From NCBI GenBank assembly GCA_947169915.1, contig CAMVRN010000009.1, positions 1-38,818 of the forward strand: a stretch of DNA of 38,818 nt, given 5' to 3'. The notes below the pieces were generated by a model, which worked only from the letters and a program-made list of their open reading frames with translations, searched no databases and was not told where the DNA came from. Numbering within the stretch: the stretch's first letter is position 1; each line of letters opens with the position of its first letter. The position numbers and the translations under genes were made by a program. The stretch is from an uncultured Candidatus Saccharibacteria bacterium (lineage in GTDB: Bacteria > Patescibacteriota > Saccharimonadia > Saccharimonadales > Saccharimonadaceae). This document shows, in pieces, positions 8,276-16,800 of this stretch.

Positions 8276-9626
8276 TACATCAACTAAATCGCTTGAAGAA
8301 TTCAAACCGAAAAATCCCGAGGAAGTAAAAATCTACACTTGCGGCCCAACAGTTTATTCTGCTCCGCATATCGGTAATTTTTCAGCGTATATCTATTGGG
8401 ATTTGCTTCTCCGTACTCTTATCGCAAATGGCTTCGCTCCAAAGCGTGTCCTGAATCTAACTGATGTTGGCCATCTTACCAGTGACGGCGATACAGGCGA
8501 AGATAAACTTGAAAAAGGAGCCAAAAGAGAGGGGAAGACCGTCTGGGAAATCGCCGATTATTATATCGACTTATTTAAATCTGGCTTCAAGAAGCTCAAC
8601 CTCTTAGAACCATACAAGTGGGCTCGCGCTACCGACTACATCGAACAGTCAGAAGACCTCGTCAAAAAATTAATCGAAAACGGTTTTGCTTACGAAACTT
8701 CCGACGGTGTCTATTTTGACACCTCTAAATTCTCTGCCTATTCTGATTTTGCTCATCTCGACCTCAACCACCAAAAAGCCGGCGCGCGCGTTGCTTTTTC
8801 CTCCGAGAAACGTAATGTATCCGATTTTGCAGTCTGGAAATTCATTAAGGAAGGCGAAAACCACGCTATGCGCTGGGATTTTCTTGGCCGTCCAGGATAT
8901 CCTGGTTGGCATCTCGAATGTTCTTCTATCATTCACGCCGAACTTGGCGAGCCTATCGACATCCACACTGGTGGCATTGACCACATTCCCGTCCACCACA
9001 CTAACGAAATCGCTCAGACTTTCGGCGCATTCGGTTCGGAACTATCAAAAACCTGGCTTCACTGCAATTTCATCACTATCGATAGTGAAAAAATCAGCAA
9101 ATCCCTTGGTAATATCATTACATTGGAAGACATCGAGAAAAAAGGCTATTCTACTCACGACTTCAAACTCTGGCTTTATCAAGGTCACTACCGCAAAGAA
9201 CGTAATTTTACCTATGAAGACTTAGAATCTGCCCGAATCAGGCGCCTCAAATGGATTAATTTCGTCCTAAAAAACCGCCAAAATAATGCAATTGACACCC
9301 CAAGGACACCAAATTTTAAATCAACTCTACTAGAAAACCTAAATAACGACCTTAACTCAGCTGAAGCATTCGCCTATATTGACCAAGTTGCAGAAACCAT
9401 AAATATCGAAGATTGGCGCGATGTTTCAGAATTATTCGGTCTAGATTTACGCTTAGATGATTCTATGGCTCCATCAAAAGAAGATTATGCCCTTGTCGAA
9501 GCTCGCTCAAAAGCCCGCGAAGAAAAGAATTGGCCCGAAGCCGACAGAATTCGCGATGAACTCGCTTCCAAAAACCTCACCGTTCTCGATACTGCAGATG
9601 GTCCCCTCTTGCAATTTTTGCGATAA
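8262..9626 (+). CDS. cysS: Cysteinyl-tRNA synthetase
   Basis: 454 residues, a complete class I synthetase. It has HIGN (36-39) and KISKS as the KMSKS motif. The zinc ligands that select cysteine are intact: Cys27 in YTCGPT, the Cys in GWHLECSS, and His/Glu in HHTNEIAQ. The ribosome binding site AAAGG lies inside the end of nrnA and the start is within the last codons of nrnA, so translation is coupled. The C-terminal RSKAREEKNWPEADRIRDEL segment is typical of the family. Confidence 0.97.
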   Translation: MRLYNTSTKSLEEFKPKNPEEVKIYTCGPTVYSAPHIGNFSAYIYWDLLLRTLIANGFAPKRVLNLTDVGHLTSDGDTGEDKLEKGAKREGKTVWEIADYYIDLFKSGFKKLNLLEPYKWARATDYIEQSEDLVKKLIENGFAYETSDGVYFDTSKFSAYSDFAHLDLNHQKAGARVAFSSEKRNVSDFAVWKFIKEGENHAMRWDFLGRPGYPGWHLECSSIIHAELGEPIDIHTGGIDHIPVHHTNEIAQTFGAFGSELSKTWLHCNFITIDSEKISKSLGNIITLEDIEKKGYSTHDFKLWLYQGHYRKERNFTYEDLESARIRRLKWINFVLKNRQNNAIDTPRTPNFKSTLLENLNNDLNSAEAFAYIDQVAETINIEDWRDVSELFGLDLRLDDSMAPSKEDYALVEARSKAREEKNWPEADRIRDELASKNLTVLDTADGPLLQFLR

Positions 9627-9628
9627 TA

Positions 9629-9697
9629 TGCTATAATATAGATATTGGGTTGGGATTTTGTCTCTATTTGCTCAACGACCTTTAATTTTGGGAGGGG
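9629..9697 (+). promoter_or_regulatory. Promoter, leader and strong SD of the 9701 gene
   Basis: Extended -10 TGCTATAAT (hexamer 9632-9637) directly follows cysS. A leader of about 57 bases ends in GGGAGGGG (9690-9697). The leader contains TTGGGTTGGG (9645-9654), whose exact 10-base complement CCCAACCCAA lies just after this gene's stop codon. Confidence 0.6.
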
Positions 9698-9700
9698 AAA

Positions 9701-10597
9701 ATGAATATCCTGCTTTTGGTTGTTTCTCTGGTTACTATCTGCATAGGAACCAACGCCGCGATGAAAATCGGTGCACGTATCCAGAAACTCGCTGATAAGA
9801 AGTACTTATCGTCAGAATCGAACGACGACGAGACGAGTCAAGAACAAAATCATGGCACCGTTATCCGATTCGACCCCGACAAAGAAAACTTTCCCGTAAA
9901 GGGAACACCAGTAGAGTACTATTACCACGAAAGTGACAAGCTTGCCTACGGAAGAATAATCGAGATGACAATCAATTACTACCACAAACGAAGAACCGAA
10001 GAAGGCTTCTGCAAGATTCTGTATGCCTTACGCGACCAGAATCATCAAATGGCCCTCATTCACGACGAATTAGTATACATCGTCGATGCTCTTGAATTAT
10101 CCGATGTCCGATTCTTAAAAGGCCGAATGCAAGAGATTTTCGATGTGTATGTCCACAACTGCGAGGACTCCGTGAACTACATCCGCCATTACTATTCCAC
10201 AGTAGATACCGCTCGTAAAGATTCAAAGCACATGACCTTGTCCGATATCGTCAAAGATAATGACAAGCTCATCAAGAGTCTCGAAGAATGCATCAAGGCA
10301 ATTCGTGAGTATTGTGCAAAGATTAAAAACGATGAAACGCCTGCTCATTTGACTGACTTCACGGCTACGGAGGATATCAATGACTTCACCGAAAGGCTTC
10401 GCGGAATCACTGCAATGGCAGAAGAGAAAAACAAGGTTGAACCGGTTCCAACAATCAAAATCCCGCGTCGGAGAGGGGTAACCATGCTCGGCATGACCGA
10501 TGCGGAAATCAATCCTAAATCCAACGAAGATGTTGGTCTACAAGACCTCTATACCAGTCACACACAAACTACCTTACCGTCAGGCGACGGATTCTAA
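9701..10597 (+). CDS. Unknown membrane-anchored protein with cytosolic helical domain
   Basis: 298 residues; not recognised. One hydrophobic helix at about residues 2-20 is followed by basic residues (KIGARIQKLADKK), so the rest is probably cytosolic. An acidic, polar linker (about 36-50) leads to a mainly helical domain (about 75-210) with several Tyr/His/Cys positions and no catalytic motif I know. The tail is Pro/Thr-rich and low in structure. Expression is monocistronic: own promoter, 57-base leader, strong SD, downstream hairpins. The overall plan (N-terminal anchor, acidic linker, cytosolic domain) matches the 16888 gene. CAG and AAG codons are more frequent than in the neighbouring housekeeping genes. 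Confidence 0.7.
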   Translation: MNILLLVVSLVTICIGTNAAMKIGARIQKLADKKYLSSESNDDETSQEQNHGTVIRFDPDKENFPVKGTPVEYYYHESDKLAYGRIIEMTINYYHKRRTEEGFCKILYALRDQNHQMALIHDELVYIVDALELSDVRFLKGRMQEIFDVYVHNCEDSVNYIRHYYSTVDTARKDSKHMTLSDIVKDNDKLIKSLEECIKAIREYCAKIKNDETPAHLTDFTATEDINDFTERLRGITAMAEEKNKVEPVPTIKIPRRRGVTMLGMTDAEINPKSNEDVGLQDLYTSHTQTTLPSGDGF

Positions 10598-10614
10598 TCC
10601 CCCAACCCAAAAAG

Positions 10615-10665
10615 TCTCCCCACCCGGGGAGATTATTCATTTAAAAATCTCCCTTGCGGGAGATT
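10615..10665 (-). terminator. Tandem terminator hairpins between convergent genes
   Basis: Hairpin 1 pairs TCTCCCC (10615-10621) with GGGGAGA (10626-10632). Hairpin 2 pairs AATCTCCC (10646-10653) with GGGAGATT (10658-10665). Each is followed by the same GAGATTATTCA sequence on the plus strand. Read on the minus strand, both stems end in T tracts, so they best serve the minus-strand gene ending at 10668. Confidence 0.75.
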
Positions 10666-10667
10666 AT

Positions 10668-12110
10668 TCAGTCATTGAGAAGAAGTGCCTTGATATACTC
10701 TAACGGTTCAGGCTTTTCATAATACATTCTGTCATAATTCCAGGAAGGAAAAATGTCGGTCGGCTGAAACCAGTCTCCGAGTTGCCTCTGCCAGTATAAA
10801 ATCGAGTCAAGTATATGAAAAGACAGATTTGAATAGCGCATAATCCCAAGTGAACGCTCATCATTCTCGATTAGCCACCTAAGAACCCTGATTACTCCCA
10901 TAAAATACTCCAGCCCATGCGGAATAATAAATCCTGAATGTCCAGAAGTATCCGATTGGCCATAAAAAAAACTCAGTGTTTCCCAAACGTAATCGTCGAC
11001 GGCAATATCTTTTCCTGGCTCTTGGTCAATCAAATCATAGAAATAACGAGACGTTTCCGCAAAATTATGCCCCTTAGTAATATAATCAGCAATAATAATG
11101 GAAATTGACGAGAGTATAATCGCCTCGCTGCCAATTGCGCGCATTTCGTAAAGCGTTGCAAATCCTTCATCGACAATATTCCATGGTCCACGCGAAACAA
11201 TCCTCGGCGCAAAAAATCTCGAAACCGCCCTATCTTCCGAAAGCATTGTGCTTGACAGAATCGCGCGTAAATGTGCAGTCTCATGACTAAGCGACTGAAG
11301 CGTTTTCACGCCACTCAGATTGAAATTTGTCGGGACCATAAACCAAAGCCTTGAAGCGTTCGGGTTTGTGCAAATCCCAAGCGAAAACCCAAATTCTGGC
11401 GTATAAATCTCAATTTTCGGTCTTTTAAGTCTAGCTTCATCATAAATATAATTCACTGCCTTCGAAAATACCGTTGCTAGTTTTTTCCAGTCGTAGTTAC
11501 GAAGCTCTAGTTCTTCATACTCACTCTCCGTAACCGAACCGCGGAGGTCCTTAAGAAATACATGAAAAATATTAAACAGTTTCGCACGTCTCTCCGAAGT
11601 ATCTTCTTCTGGCAGAACCAACTTGTCTGTAAAAACTTTGTAGACCGGTTCATCTGCCATAGCTTTTGCAATCTCTACCTCAAGTTCTGTCGGACCGCCA
11701 TCGAACAAATCGAACGCTGCTTTCTTTGCAGATTCAACGGTCGAAGGACTATACGCACTATGAGTTTTTCGCTCATTCGCAACAATCTGTTGCGCAACCA
11801 ATCGTGCATCCGAAAGCGCCTTCGACTGCATCGAGGCCTGATTATACGCAAGCTTAGTCTTTTTCGGGCCAGAGTTAAATGCACCAGCGAAAATTGCCTC
11901 TTTTAGAACATCTTCAAGTCCGGACGTCCTAGCCGAAAAACTTTCAAGTCTCGGAATATCATATTTGAACGTCGGGTTATAACTCAGATTCTGTGACTTA
12001 ATCCATGCCTCCTTTTCCTCTTTCACATTCAATGGGACAATAAAGTTGTACAAATCCACAGGATTCCTTGAAACAGCATTAAACCAATACCGAAACTTCA
12101 TAAAACCCAT
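10668..12110 (-). CDS. DUF1704/MATCAP-like zinc-dependent peptidase family protein
   Basis: 480 residues from ATG 12110, chosen because AGAAGG lies 8-10 bases upstream; a TTG seven codons earlier overlaps that site. The N-terminal NLSYNPTFKYD segment and the putative active site resemble DUF1704 (the family of eukaryotic MATCAP tyrosine carboxypeptidases). The metal site is HETAH (H276, E277, H280), with a downstream DEGFATLYE (E315) matching the family's EEGLA motif. Typical members show HExxxH, whereas this one has HExxH, a one-residue difference. There is no signal peptide, so it is cytosolic. Substrate unknown. It ends in TGA. Confidence 0.6.
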   Translation of the reverse strand: MGFMKFRYWFNAVSRNPVDLYNFIVPLNVKEEKEAWIKSQNLSYNPTFKYDIPRLESFSARTSGLEDVLKEAIFAGAFNSGPKKTKLAYNQASMQSKALSDARLVAQQIVANERKTHSAYSPSTVESAKKAAFDLFDGGPTELEVEIAKAMADEPVYKVFTDKLVLPEEDTSERRAKLFNIFHVFLKDLRGSVTESEYEELELRNYDWKKLATVFSKAVNYIYDEARLKRPKIEIYTPEFGFSLGICTNPNASRLWFMVPTNFNLSGVKTLQSLSHETAHLRAILSSTMLSEDRAVSRFFAPRIVSRGPWNIVDEGFATLYEMRAIGSEAIILSSISIIIADYITKGHNFAETSRYFYDLIDQEPGKDIAVDDYVWETLSFFYGQSDTSGHSGFIIPHGLEYFMGVIRVLRWLIENDERSLGIMRYSNLSFHILDSILYWQRQLGDWFQPTDIFPSWNYDRMYYEKPEPLEYIKALLLND

Positions 12111-12212
12111 TACGTTCACCTTCTTTCTCAATATATAAATGTACGTTTAGCCTCGCCAAAATTATCGCAATTATACCATTTTAAGGCTTTAGAATAAAAC
12201 ATAAACATTTTG

Positions 12213-12221
12213 TGATATAAT
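12213..12221 (+). promoter_or_regulatory. Extended -10 promoter (leaderless) of the 12228 gene
   Basis: TGATATAAT with the hexamer at 12216-12221 stands six bases before the ATG at 12228. No Shine-Dalgarno sequence is present. Confidence 0.7.
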
Positions 12222-12227
12222 ACAGAT

Positions 12228-12845
12228 ATGGCTACTAAGAAATCAATTAAAAAACAACCAACTAAAAACAAAAAACATCTAGAAACAGAGCATAAACGTA
12301 TGGGCAAACTAGTCGTCATCTTTGGCGTTCTCCTAGTTTGTATCCTTGCTGTATTCTTTGCCGTCAAATCAGACGCTCTATTCTGTGACTACGCCAGCCA
12401 GCAGAAGCTTCATGCTTTCGAAGGACTTGCCAAGGCATACCTAGAAGAACAATTCGAGAAAGACGGCGACACGGCTGTATTTACAGGAGAGATGGGAGTA
12501 ACTGACGACAAGGACCTTTATCTCGATTTCATTATCGCAAAATACGAAGACCGCGTTATCGTATCGACCAAAAACGCTCGCCTCCACTTCCAATGTCACG
12601 ACGAAAACTTCAAGTGGAAAGAAACAGGTTGTGCTTACGCATATTGGTATGACAAAGAAAAAGAAGTCAGCGACGAAAATCAAGAAGCCCAAAGAGAGTT
12701 TGTCGAAGCAGCTGAAGCGCTAGTTGACGCTTCAAACTCAGGCGCAGACGAAGCCGTCATCAAACATCTCCGTGAGGAATATCAAAAAGCATACGAAAAC
12801 ATCAAGCCTTTCTTCGAAAAATTTAAAGCTCCTGCCGAACTATAA
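12228..12845 (+). CDS. Unknown single-pass membrane protein
   Basis: 205 residues; not recognised. A Lys-rich N-terminus (1-24) precedes one transmembrane helix (about 26-46), so the remainder should face outside. The outer part (about 50-205) has three Cys (in LFCDY, FQCHD, TGCAY) that could form a disulfide, a mixed alpha/beta region, and a highly charged C-terminal helix (about 145-205). The stop codon abuts the stop of queH on the other strand (CTATAA). A hairpin at 12934-12959 inside queH may terminate this transcript. Confidence 0.7.
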   Translation: MATKKSIKKQPTKNKKHLETEHKRMGKLVVIFGVLLVCILAVFFAVKSDALFCDYASQQKLHAFEGLAKAYLEEQFEKDGDTAVFTGEMGVTDDKDLYLDFIIAKYEDRVIVSTKNARLHFQCHDENFKWKETGCAYAYWYDKEKEVSDENQEAQREFVEAAEALVDASNSGADEAVIKHLREEYQKAYENIKPFFEKFKAPAEL

Positions 12846-13409
12846 TTCAATCACGCCTTTTTCAAGGTCTTTGAGGATTTGTTTCTTATATCTATCCTCT
12901 TCAGAAAAAACACATCCGCAGTATTTCTGCATATAAAGCCCGAGCTCTCGGGCTTTATTCTGTCCTTCGCGAAAACCCACCCTAAAGTCGCGATACAAGA
13001 ATTTAATTCCAGAGATTTCCGCCAATTCCTCGCAAACTTCCTTCAACTCATCATGCTTTTGATAAGGAGAAACCAAAAGCGTAGTCGTAAATGCGTCATA
13101 CCCGTGCTCTTTTGCGTATTTCACTGTCTGGCTAATCCTCGCTCGATAACAGTATTTCGCGCACCTGTTCGGAATATCATTAACAACATTTTTGCAGAAC
13201 TCATCCAATCCGTATTTTTCAACGAAAATTCCTCGCACACCAACAGATTTAATATAATCTTTTAAGCAATCTCTGCGAGTTTTGTATTCGATATAAGGAT
13301 GAATATTCGGATTAAACCAGAAAACAGTCGGCTCGATTCCTTCCTTGCGTAAACTATCGATGCAATAAACTGAACAAGGCGCACAACATGTATGCATTAA
13401 TAACTTCAT
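12840..13409 (-). CDS. queH: Epoxyqueuosine reductase QueH
   Basis: 189 residues (DUF208). QueH performs the last step of queuosine synthesis, reducing epoxyqueuosine in tRNA to queuosine. The family's metal-binding cysteines are visible: HTCCAPC (Cys8, 9, 12), RCAKYCYRAR and the C-terminal KYCGCVFSEED. Its ATG overlaps the TGA stop of tgt (ATGA), so it is translationally coupled to tgt. It is the iron-sulfur alternative to the cobalamin-dependent QueG. Confidence 0.93.
   Translation of the reverse strand: MKLLMHTCCAPCSVYCIDSLRKEGIEPTVFWFNPNIHPYIEYKTRRDCLKDYIKSVGVRGIFVEKYGLDEFCKNVVNDIPNRCAKYCYRARISQTVKYAKEHGYDAFTTTLLVSPYQKHDELKEVCEELAEISGIKFLYRDFRVGFREGQNKARELGLYMQKYCGCVFSEEDRYKKQILKDLEKGVIEL
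12934..12959 (+). terminator. Hairpin inside queH, probable terminator for the 12228 gene
   Basis: ATAAAGCCCGA (12934-12944) pairs perfectly with TCGGGCTTTAT (12949-12959) across the loop GCTC. It lies about 90 bases past the plus-strand stop codon, inside the antisense of queH codons for KARELGLY. The T tract is short (TTTATT), so termination is plausible rather than certain. Confidence 0.5.
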
Positions 13410-14539
13410 ACTCGACCACCATTCTTGTAATACCTAGTCAAAAACTCATTTTTAAATTCTTGAAAATTGTCATTCTCGAGACTTTCTCGAATTCTGTCGA
13501 CAAGATTAACAACAAAGTATTCGTTATGAATCGATGCAAGCACTTTTCCAGTAATCTCATCGACTTTGAATAGATGATGTAGGTATGCTCTCGAGTAATT
13601 TCTGCAACATTCACACTCGCATCCATCAACAATTGGCGAAAAATCATGGGTATATTTTGCATTTTTGATATTCATTCTACCATCAAAAGTAAACAACGCT
13701 CCGTTTCTCGCCAATCTTGTCGGTCCAACGCAATCAAACGTGTCGCAACCATGCTCAGCCCCGACAAACAAATCAATCGGCTCTTGCCCCATTCCAAGTA
13801 AATGCCTCGGCCGCTCCTCCGGCAGAATTGAACAAACAGTTTTTAACATCTCGCCCATTCCATCAGCAACGAACACCCCGCCAATTCCATAACCATCTAC
13901 GCTCATCTTCGCCTCGAACTTAGCGCTCTGCTCGCGAAGGTCAAGAAAATCACCGCCCTGAACCACTGCATATAGGTATTGTTCTGGCAGGCCTTTCTCA
14001 AGATACTCTTTTTCAAGTTTTTCATGTTCGACGACACATCGTTCTAGCCATCTATGTGTCCTTTCCATTGCGCGTTCCATATCATCGTGCTTTTCACTCT
14101 TCGCTAACTGGTCAAAAGCCATATGTATATCAGCGCCAATCTCCCATTGTGTCTGCATGCTAAGTTCGGGCGTCATCAAAAATTTACTTCCATCGATATG
14201 ACTTCTAAAAGTCGCACCGTCTTCCGTAAGCTTCACTTGCGGAAGGCTAAAAATCTGGAATCCTCCCGAATCGGTGAACGTTGGTTTATCCCAATTCGTA
14301 AATTCTGCAAGCCCTCCCCCTTCTCGAATTAGTTCAGAACCAGGAGCAAGAAATAAATGATAAGTGTTTGCGAGAACTGCTTGGCTTCCAAGCTTACGCA
14401 TTTGTTCAAACGTCAAAGCTTTTACGGTCGCCCTCGTTGCGGCACCAACGAAAGCGGGTGTTTTAATGTCGCCGTGTGGAGTATGAATCACGCCAACGCG
14501 CGCCAAGCCCTCTCTCTTTTTTATATCGAATTTTAACAT
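13406..14539 (-). CDS. tgt: tRNA-guanine transglycosylase
   Basis: 377 residues. TGT swaps guanine 34 of GUN-anticodon tRNAs for preQ1 (or queuine). Visible motifs are the catalytic-site FTDSGGFQIFSL, the second aspartate in CDTFDCVGPTRLARNG, and the zinc site CECECC followed by YSRAYLHHL. The substrate loop reads GIGGVFVADGMGEM rather than the common GGLAVGEPKEEM, so the preQ1/queuine pocket differs. The gene overlaps queA by 7 bases and queH by 4 bases. It ends in TGA. Confidence 0.95.
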   Translation of the reverse strand: MLKFDIKKREGLARVGVIHTPHGDIKTPAFVGAATRATVKALTFEQMRKLGSQAVLANTYHLFLAPGSELIREGGGLAEFTNWDKPTFTDSGGFQIFSLPQVKLTEDGATFRSHIDGSKFLMTPELSMQTQWEIGADIHMAFDQLAKSEKHDDMERAMERTHRWLERCVVEHEKLEKEYLEKGLPEQYLYAVVQGGDFLDLREQSAKFEAKMSVDGYGIGGVFVADGMGEMLKTVCSILPEERPRHLLGMGQEPIDLFVGAEHGCDTFDCVGPTRLARNGALFTFDGRMNIKNAKYTHDFSPIVDGCECECCRNYSRAYLHHLFKVDEITGKVLASIHNEYFVVNLVDRIRESLENDNFQEFKNEFLTRYYKNGGRV

Positions 14540-15603
14540 ATAAACATTGAATCCCCGTAGCTCAAAAAATTATATTTTTCTTCAATACAATGCTCGTAGG
14601 CTTGTTTTAAATGTTCCCATCCAGCAAACGCCGAAGCGAGCATTAAAACAGTAGATTTTGGCGCATGAAAATTCGTAAGTAGTGCATCGACAATTTTAAA
14701 CTCAAAACCAGGATAAATGAATATATCATCCTCGCCAAAAGTTTTACCTGTCTTCGCGTAAAATTCAAGCGTCCTTGCAACGGTTGTCCCTAAAGCAACG
14801 ACTCGTTTTCCATTTGTTTTCGTCTCACGAATCGCACTTAAAGTCTCATCAGGGATATGGAACCATTCTGAATGCATCTTATGATTCTCGACTTCGTCTG
14901 TACGAATAGGTAAAAAAGTTCCGAGTCCAACATGGAGAGTCAGATAGCAAACCTTCACACCTTTTTCTTTCAAACGCGCCAATAGCTCATCTGTCATATT
15001 AAGACTTGCTGTCGGTGCTGCCGCACTGCCCATTTCCTTCGCCCAAACGGTTTGATAACGCTTTTTATCCGCCTCGCTTGCGTCCCGATGGAGATATGGA
15101 GGCAAGGGAACTGAACCGTAACTTTCGGTAAGTTCATTCAAATCAGCCTTTGATTCAACCTCGGCAATTCCGTTTCCAAGAATAGAAGAAATCTTGACTA
15201 TATAATCAGTTTTTTCGAGTTTGGATAATTCTTCAACGCGTTTAGCAGAAGAGTTCTTTTCTCCAGAAAAATCAGCCTTAAGAATTCTTAATTCATCGCT
15301 TTCGTGCAGTTTTCCACGATACATTACTTTTTGCGGTTCATCACCATGTTTCTCAAGTACTACCAACTCCCTAGGCCGTCCATCCGAAAGCTCGCAAAAC
15401 AGGCGGCTCTGCATAACCTTTGTATCGTTTAAAATTATCGTGTCACCTTCATTAAGAAATTCATCTAGATTTTTGTAAAACGAATCTTTTATCTCTCCTG
15501 TTTTTCGATTCAAAACACAAAGCCGAGTCGAACCGCGTTCTTCCGGCGGGAACTTAGCAATACGCTCCTCAGGGAGTTCGTACGAAAAATCAGAGACTAA
15601 CAT
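14533..15603 (-). CDS. queA: S-adenosylmethionine:tRNA ribosyltransferase-isomerase
   Basis: 356 residues from ATG 15603, which gives the family's start (MLVSDFSYELPEERIAKFP); an in-frame ATG 30 codons upstream would cross the promoter region. QueA transfers and rearranges the ribosyl group of SAM onto preQ1 in tRNA to give epoxyqueuosine. Characteristic segments are ILNDTKVMQSRLF, the VGLGTFLPI motif and LLTNFHAPKSTVLMLASAFAG. It is the first gene of the queA-tgt-queH operon. A TAATAT box seven bases before the ATG would make it leaderless; the alternative is the shared palindromic box at 15649-15656 with a leader of about 40 bases. Confidence 0.95.
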   Translation of the reverse strand: MLVSDFSYELPEERIAKFPPEERGSTRLCVLNRKTGEIKDSFYKNLDEFLNEGDTIILNDTKVMQSRLFCELSDGRPRELVVLEKHGDEPQKVMYRGKLHESDELRILKADFSGEKNSSAKRVEELSKLEKTDYIVKISSILGNGIAEVESKADLNELTESYGSVPLPPYLHRDASEADKKRYQTVWAKEMGSAAAPTASLNMTDELLARLKEKGVKVCYLTLHVGLGTFLPIRTDEVENHKMHSEWFHIPDETLSAIRETKTNGKRVVALGTTVARTLEFYAKTGKTFGEDDIFIYPGFEFKIVDALLTNFHAPKSTVLMLASAFAGWEHLKQAYEHCIEEKYNFLSYGDSMFIC

Positions 15604-15648
15604 TTCATATATATTAACATTTTTTGCTAAAAATTGAAAACATATGCT

Positions 15649-15656
15649 ATTATAAT
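15649..15656. promoter_or_regulatory. Palindromic -10 shared by queA and the AI-2E transporter gene
   Basis: ATTATAAT is its own reverse complement, so it presents TATAAT on both strands. On the plus strand it is preceded by TGC plus an overlapping TATTAT (15648-15653). The plus transcript carries AGGAGG at 15671-15676, five bases before the ATG at 15682. Confidence 0.5.
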
Positions 15657-15681
15657 ACATATAACAGACTAGGAGGTTTAC

Positions 15682-16800
15682 ATGTCCAGACACATTGTAG
15701 AGATTGAGACAAAAACATTTGTTCGCTTTTGGCTAGTTATTCTCGGCTTTGCACTTTTAACCTTTTTTGTAGTGCGCGCTTCTGAAGCTCTCGCTATCAT
15801 CGGCATAGCCATCCTTCTCGCTATCGCCATCCGACCTTTTGCCCTTAAAGTCGATAATCTCATTGGAAAAAACAAGCAGTCTAACCTTGCCTCCGTCCTA
15901 GCCTATCTCATCGTTCTCCTTGTCATCGCCACCATTATCGCAGTTATTGGTCCAGTCATCGTCAACGAGTTCGCAAAATTCCTCTCATCGCTTCCCGGAA
16001 TGATGCAAAGCTCAGACCTCTCTGCTCTCAACGACATTGGTAAAACCTTTGGCATAGAAAGTCTTTCGACAGAAATCATTCACTCAATCGAAGATTTATC
16101 TAAAAACTTCCTTTCAATCTTCGGTACCGGTGTCGTCTCTGGCATTTCGACAGTTAGTAGTATACTTGCGAAAGCCGGCATAACTCTCGTTATTACTCTC
16201 TTCTTACTTCTCGATGGCCCATCCATCATGGAAAACATGTGGAGCAAAATTGGCGCCAAGAAGTCCGTCCAAGACCTTAAAGACGAAAAGGACTCCGAAG
16301 TCAAGGTTGCAACCGAAGCACGAGTAATCACAACGAAAATGGCCAAAGTTGTTTCCACTTTCGTCAGCAAACAGGTCTCCATCGCTATCATCGATGGCCT
16401 TGCCACTGGCTTCAGCGTATTCGCGCTCTGTTTAATCTTCGGCGTAAGTGCAAACCTTGCTATACCAATGGGTATGATTACTATGACCTTCTATCTTATT
16501 CCTATGTTCGGTCAAGTTATCGGAGCGGGTCTTGTCACCCTCATCCTTCTCTTCAATAACCCTCTCATGGCATTAATTTGGCTTGCCTTCTATATCGTCT
16601 ACGGATTCATCGAAGTAAATGTTTTTGCTCCAAAAATCCAAGGAAATGCTTTAAAGCTAAAACCAGTCGTCGTGTTGGTCTCCATTACAATCGGTACCTA
16701 CATGTTTGGTCTATTTGGCGCCATCATTGCAATCCCAATCGCCGCCTGTATGAAAATCCTCATCGACGAATATCCAACTATTCGTAAACTTCGCAAGTAA
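15682..16800 (+). CDS. AI-2E family transporter (PerM-like permease)
   Basis: 372 residues. The family is polytopic. Hydrophobic helices occur at about 12-50, a further helix lies near 68-88, an outer amphipathic segment runs to about 150, and four to five C-terminal helices follow. The family signatures are the paired N-terminal helices, the basic cytosolic stretch and the final IAIPIAACMKILIDEY. Members transport very different things (AI-2, Na+/Li+, or unknown), so the name does not fix the substrate. The AGGAGG-led start is clear. A terminator with a promoter in its loop follows eight bases after the stop. Confidence 0.85.
   Translation: MSRHIVEIETKTFVRFWLVILGFALLTFFVVRASEALAIIGIAILLAIAIRPFALKVDNLIGKNKQSNLASVLAYLIVLLVIATIIAVIGPVIVNEFAKFLSSLPGMMQSSDLSALNDIGKTFGIESLSTEIIHSIEDLSKNFLSIFGTGVVSGISTVSSILAKAGITLVITLFLLLDGPSIMENMWSKIGAKKSVQDLKDEKDSEVKVATEARVITTKMAKVVSTFVSKQVSIAIIDGLATGFSVFALCLIFGVSANLAIPMGMITMTFYLIPMFGQVIGAGLVTLILLFNNPLMALIWLAFYIVYGFIEVNVFAPKIQGNALKLKPVVVLVSITIGTYMFGLFGAIIAIPIAACMKILIDEYPTIRKLRK

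Noticed and set aside
15600-15660. preQ1 riboswitch ahead of the queA operon
   Set aside because: The leader is short and AT-rich and does not show the C-rich loop and A-rich tail of preQ1 class I.
15604-15693. N-terminal extension of queA by 30 codons
   Set aside because: It would begin in the divergent promoter region and overlap the transporter start. Homology begins at the 15603 ATG.
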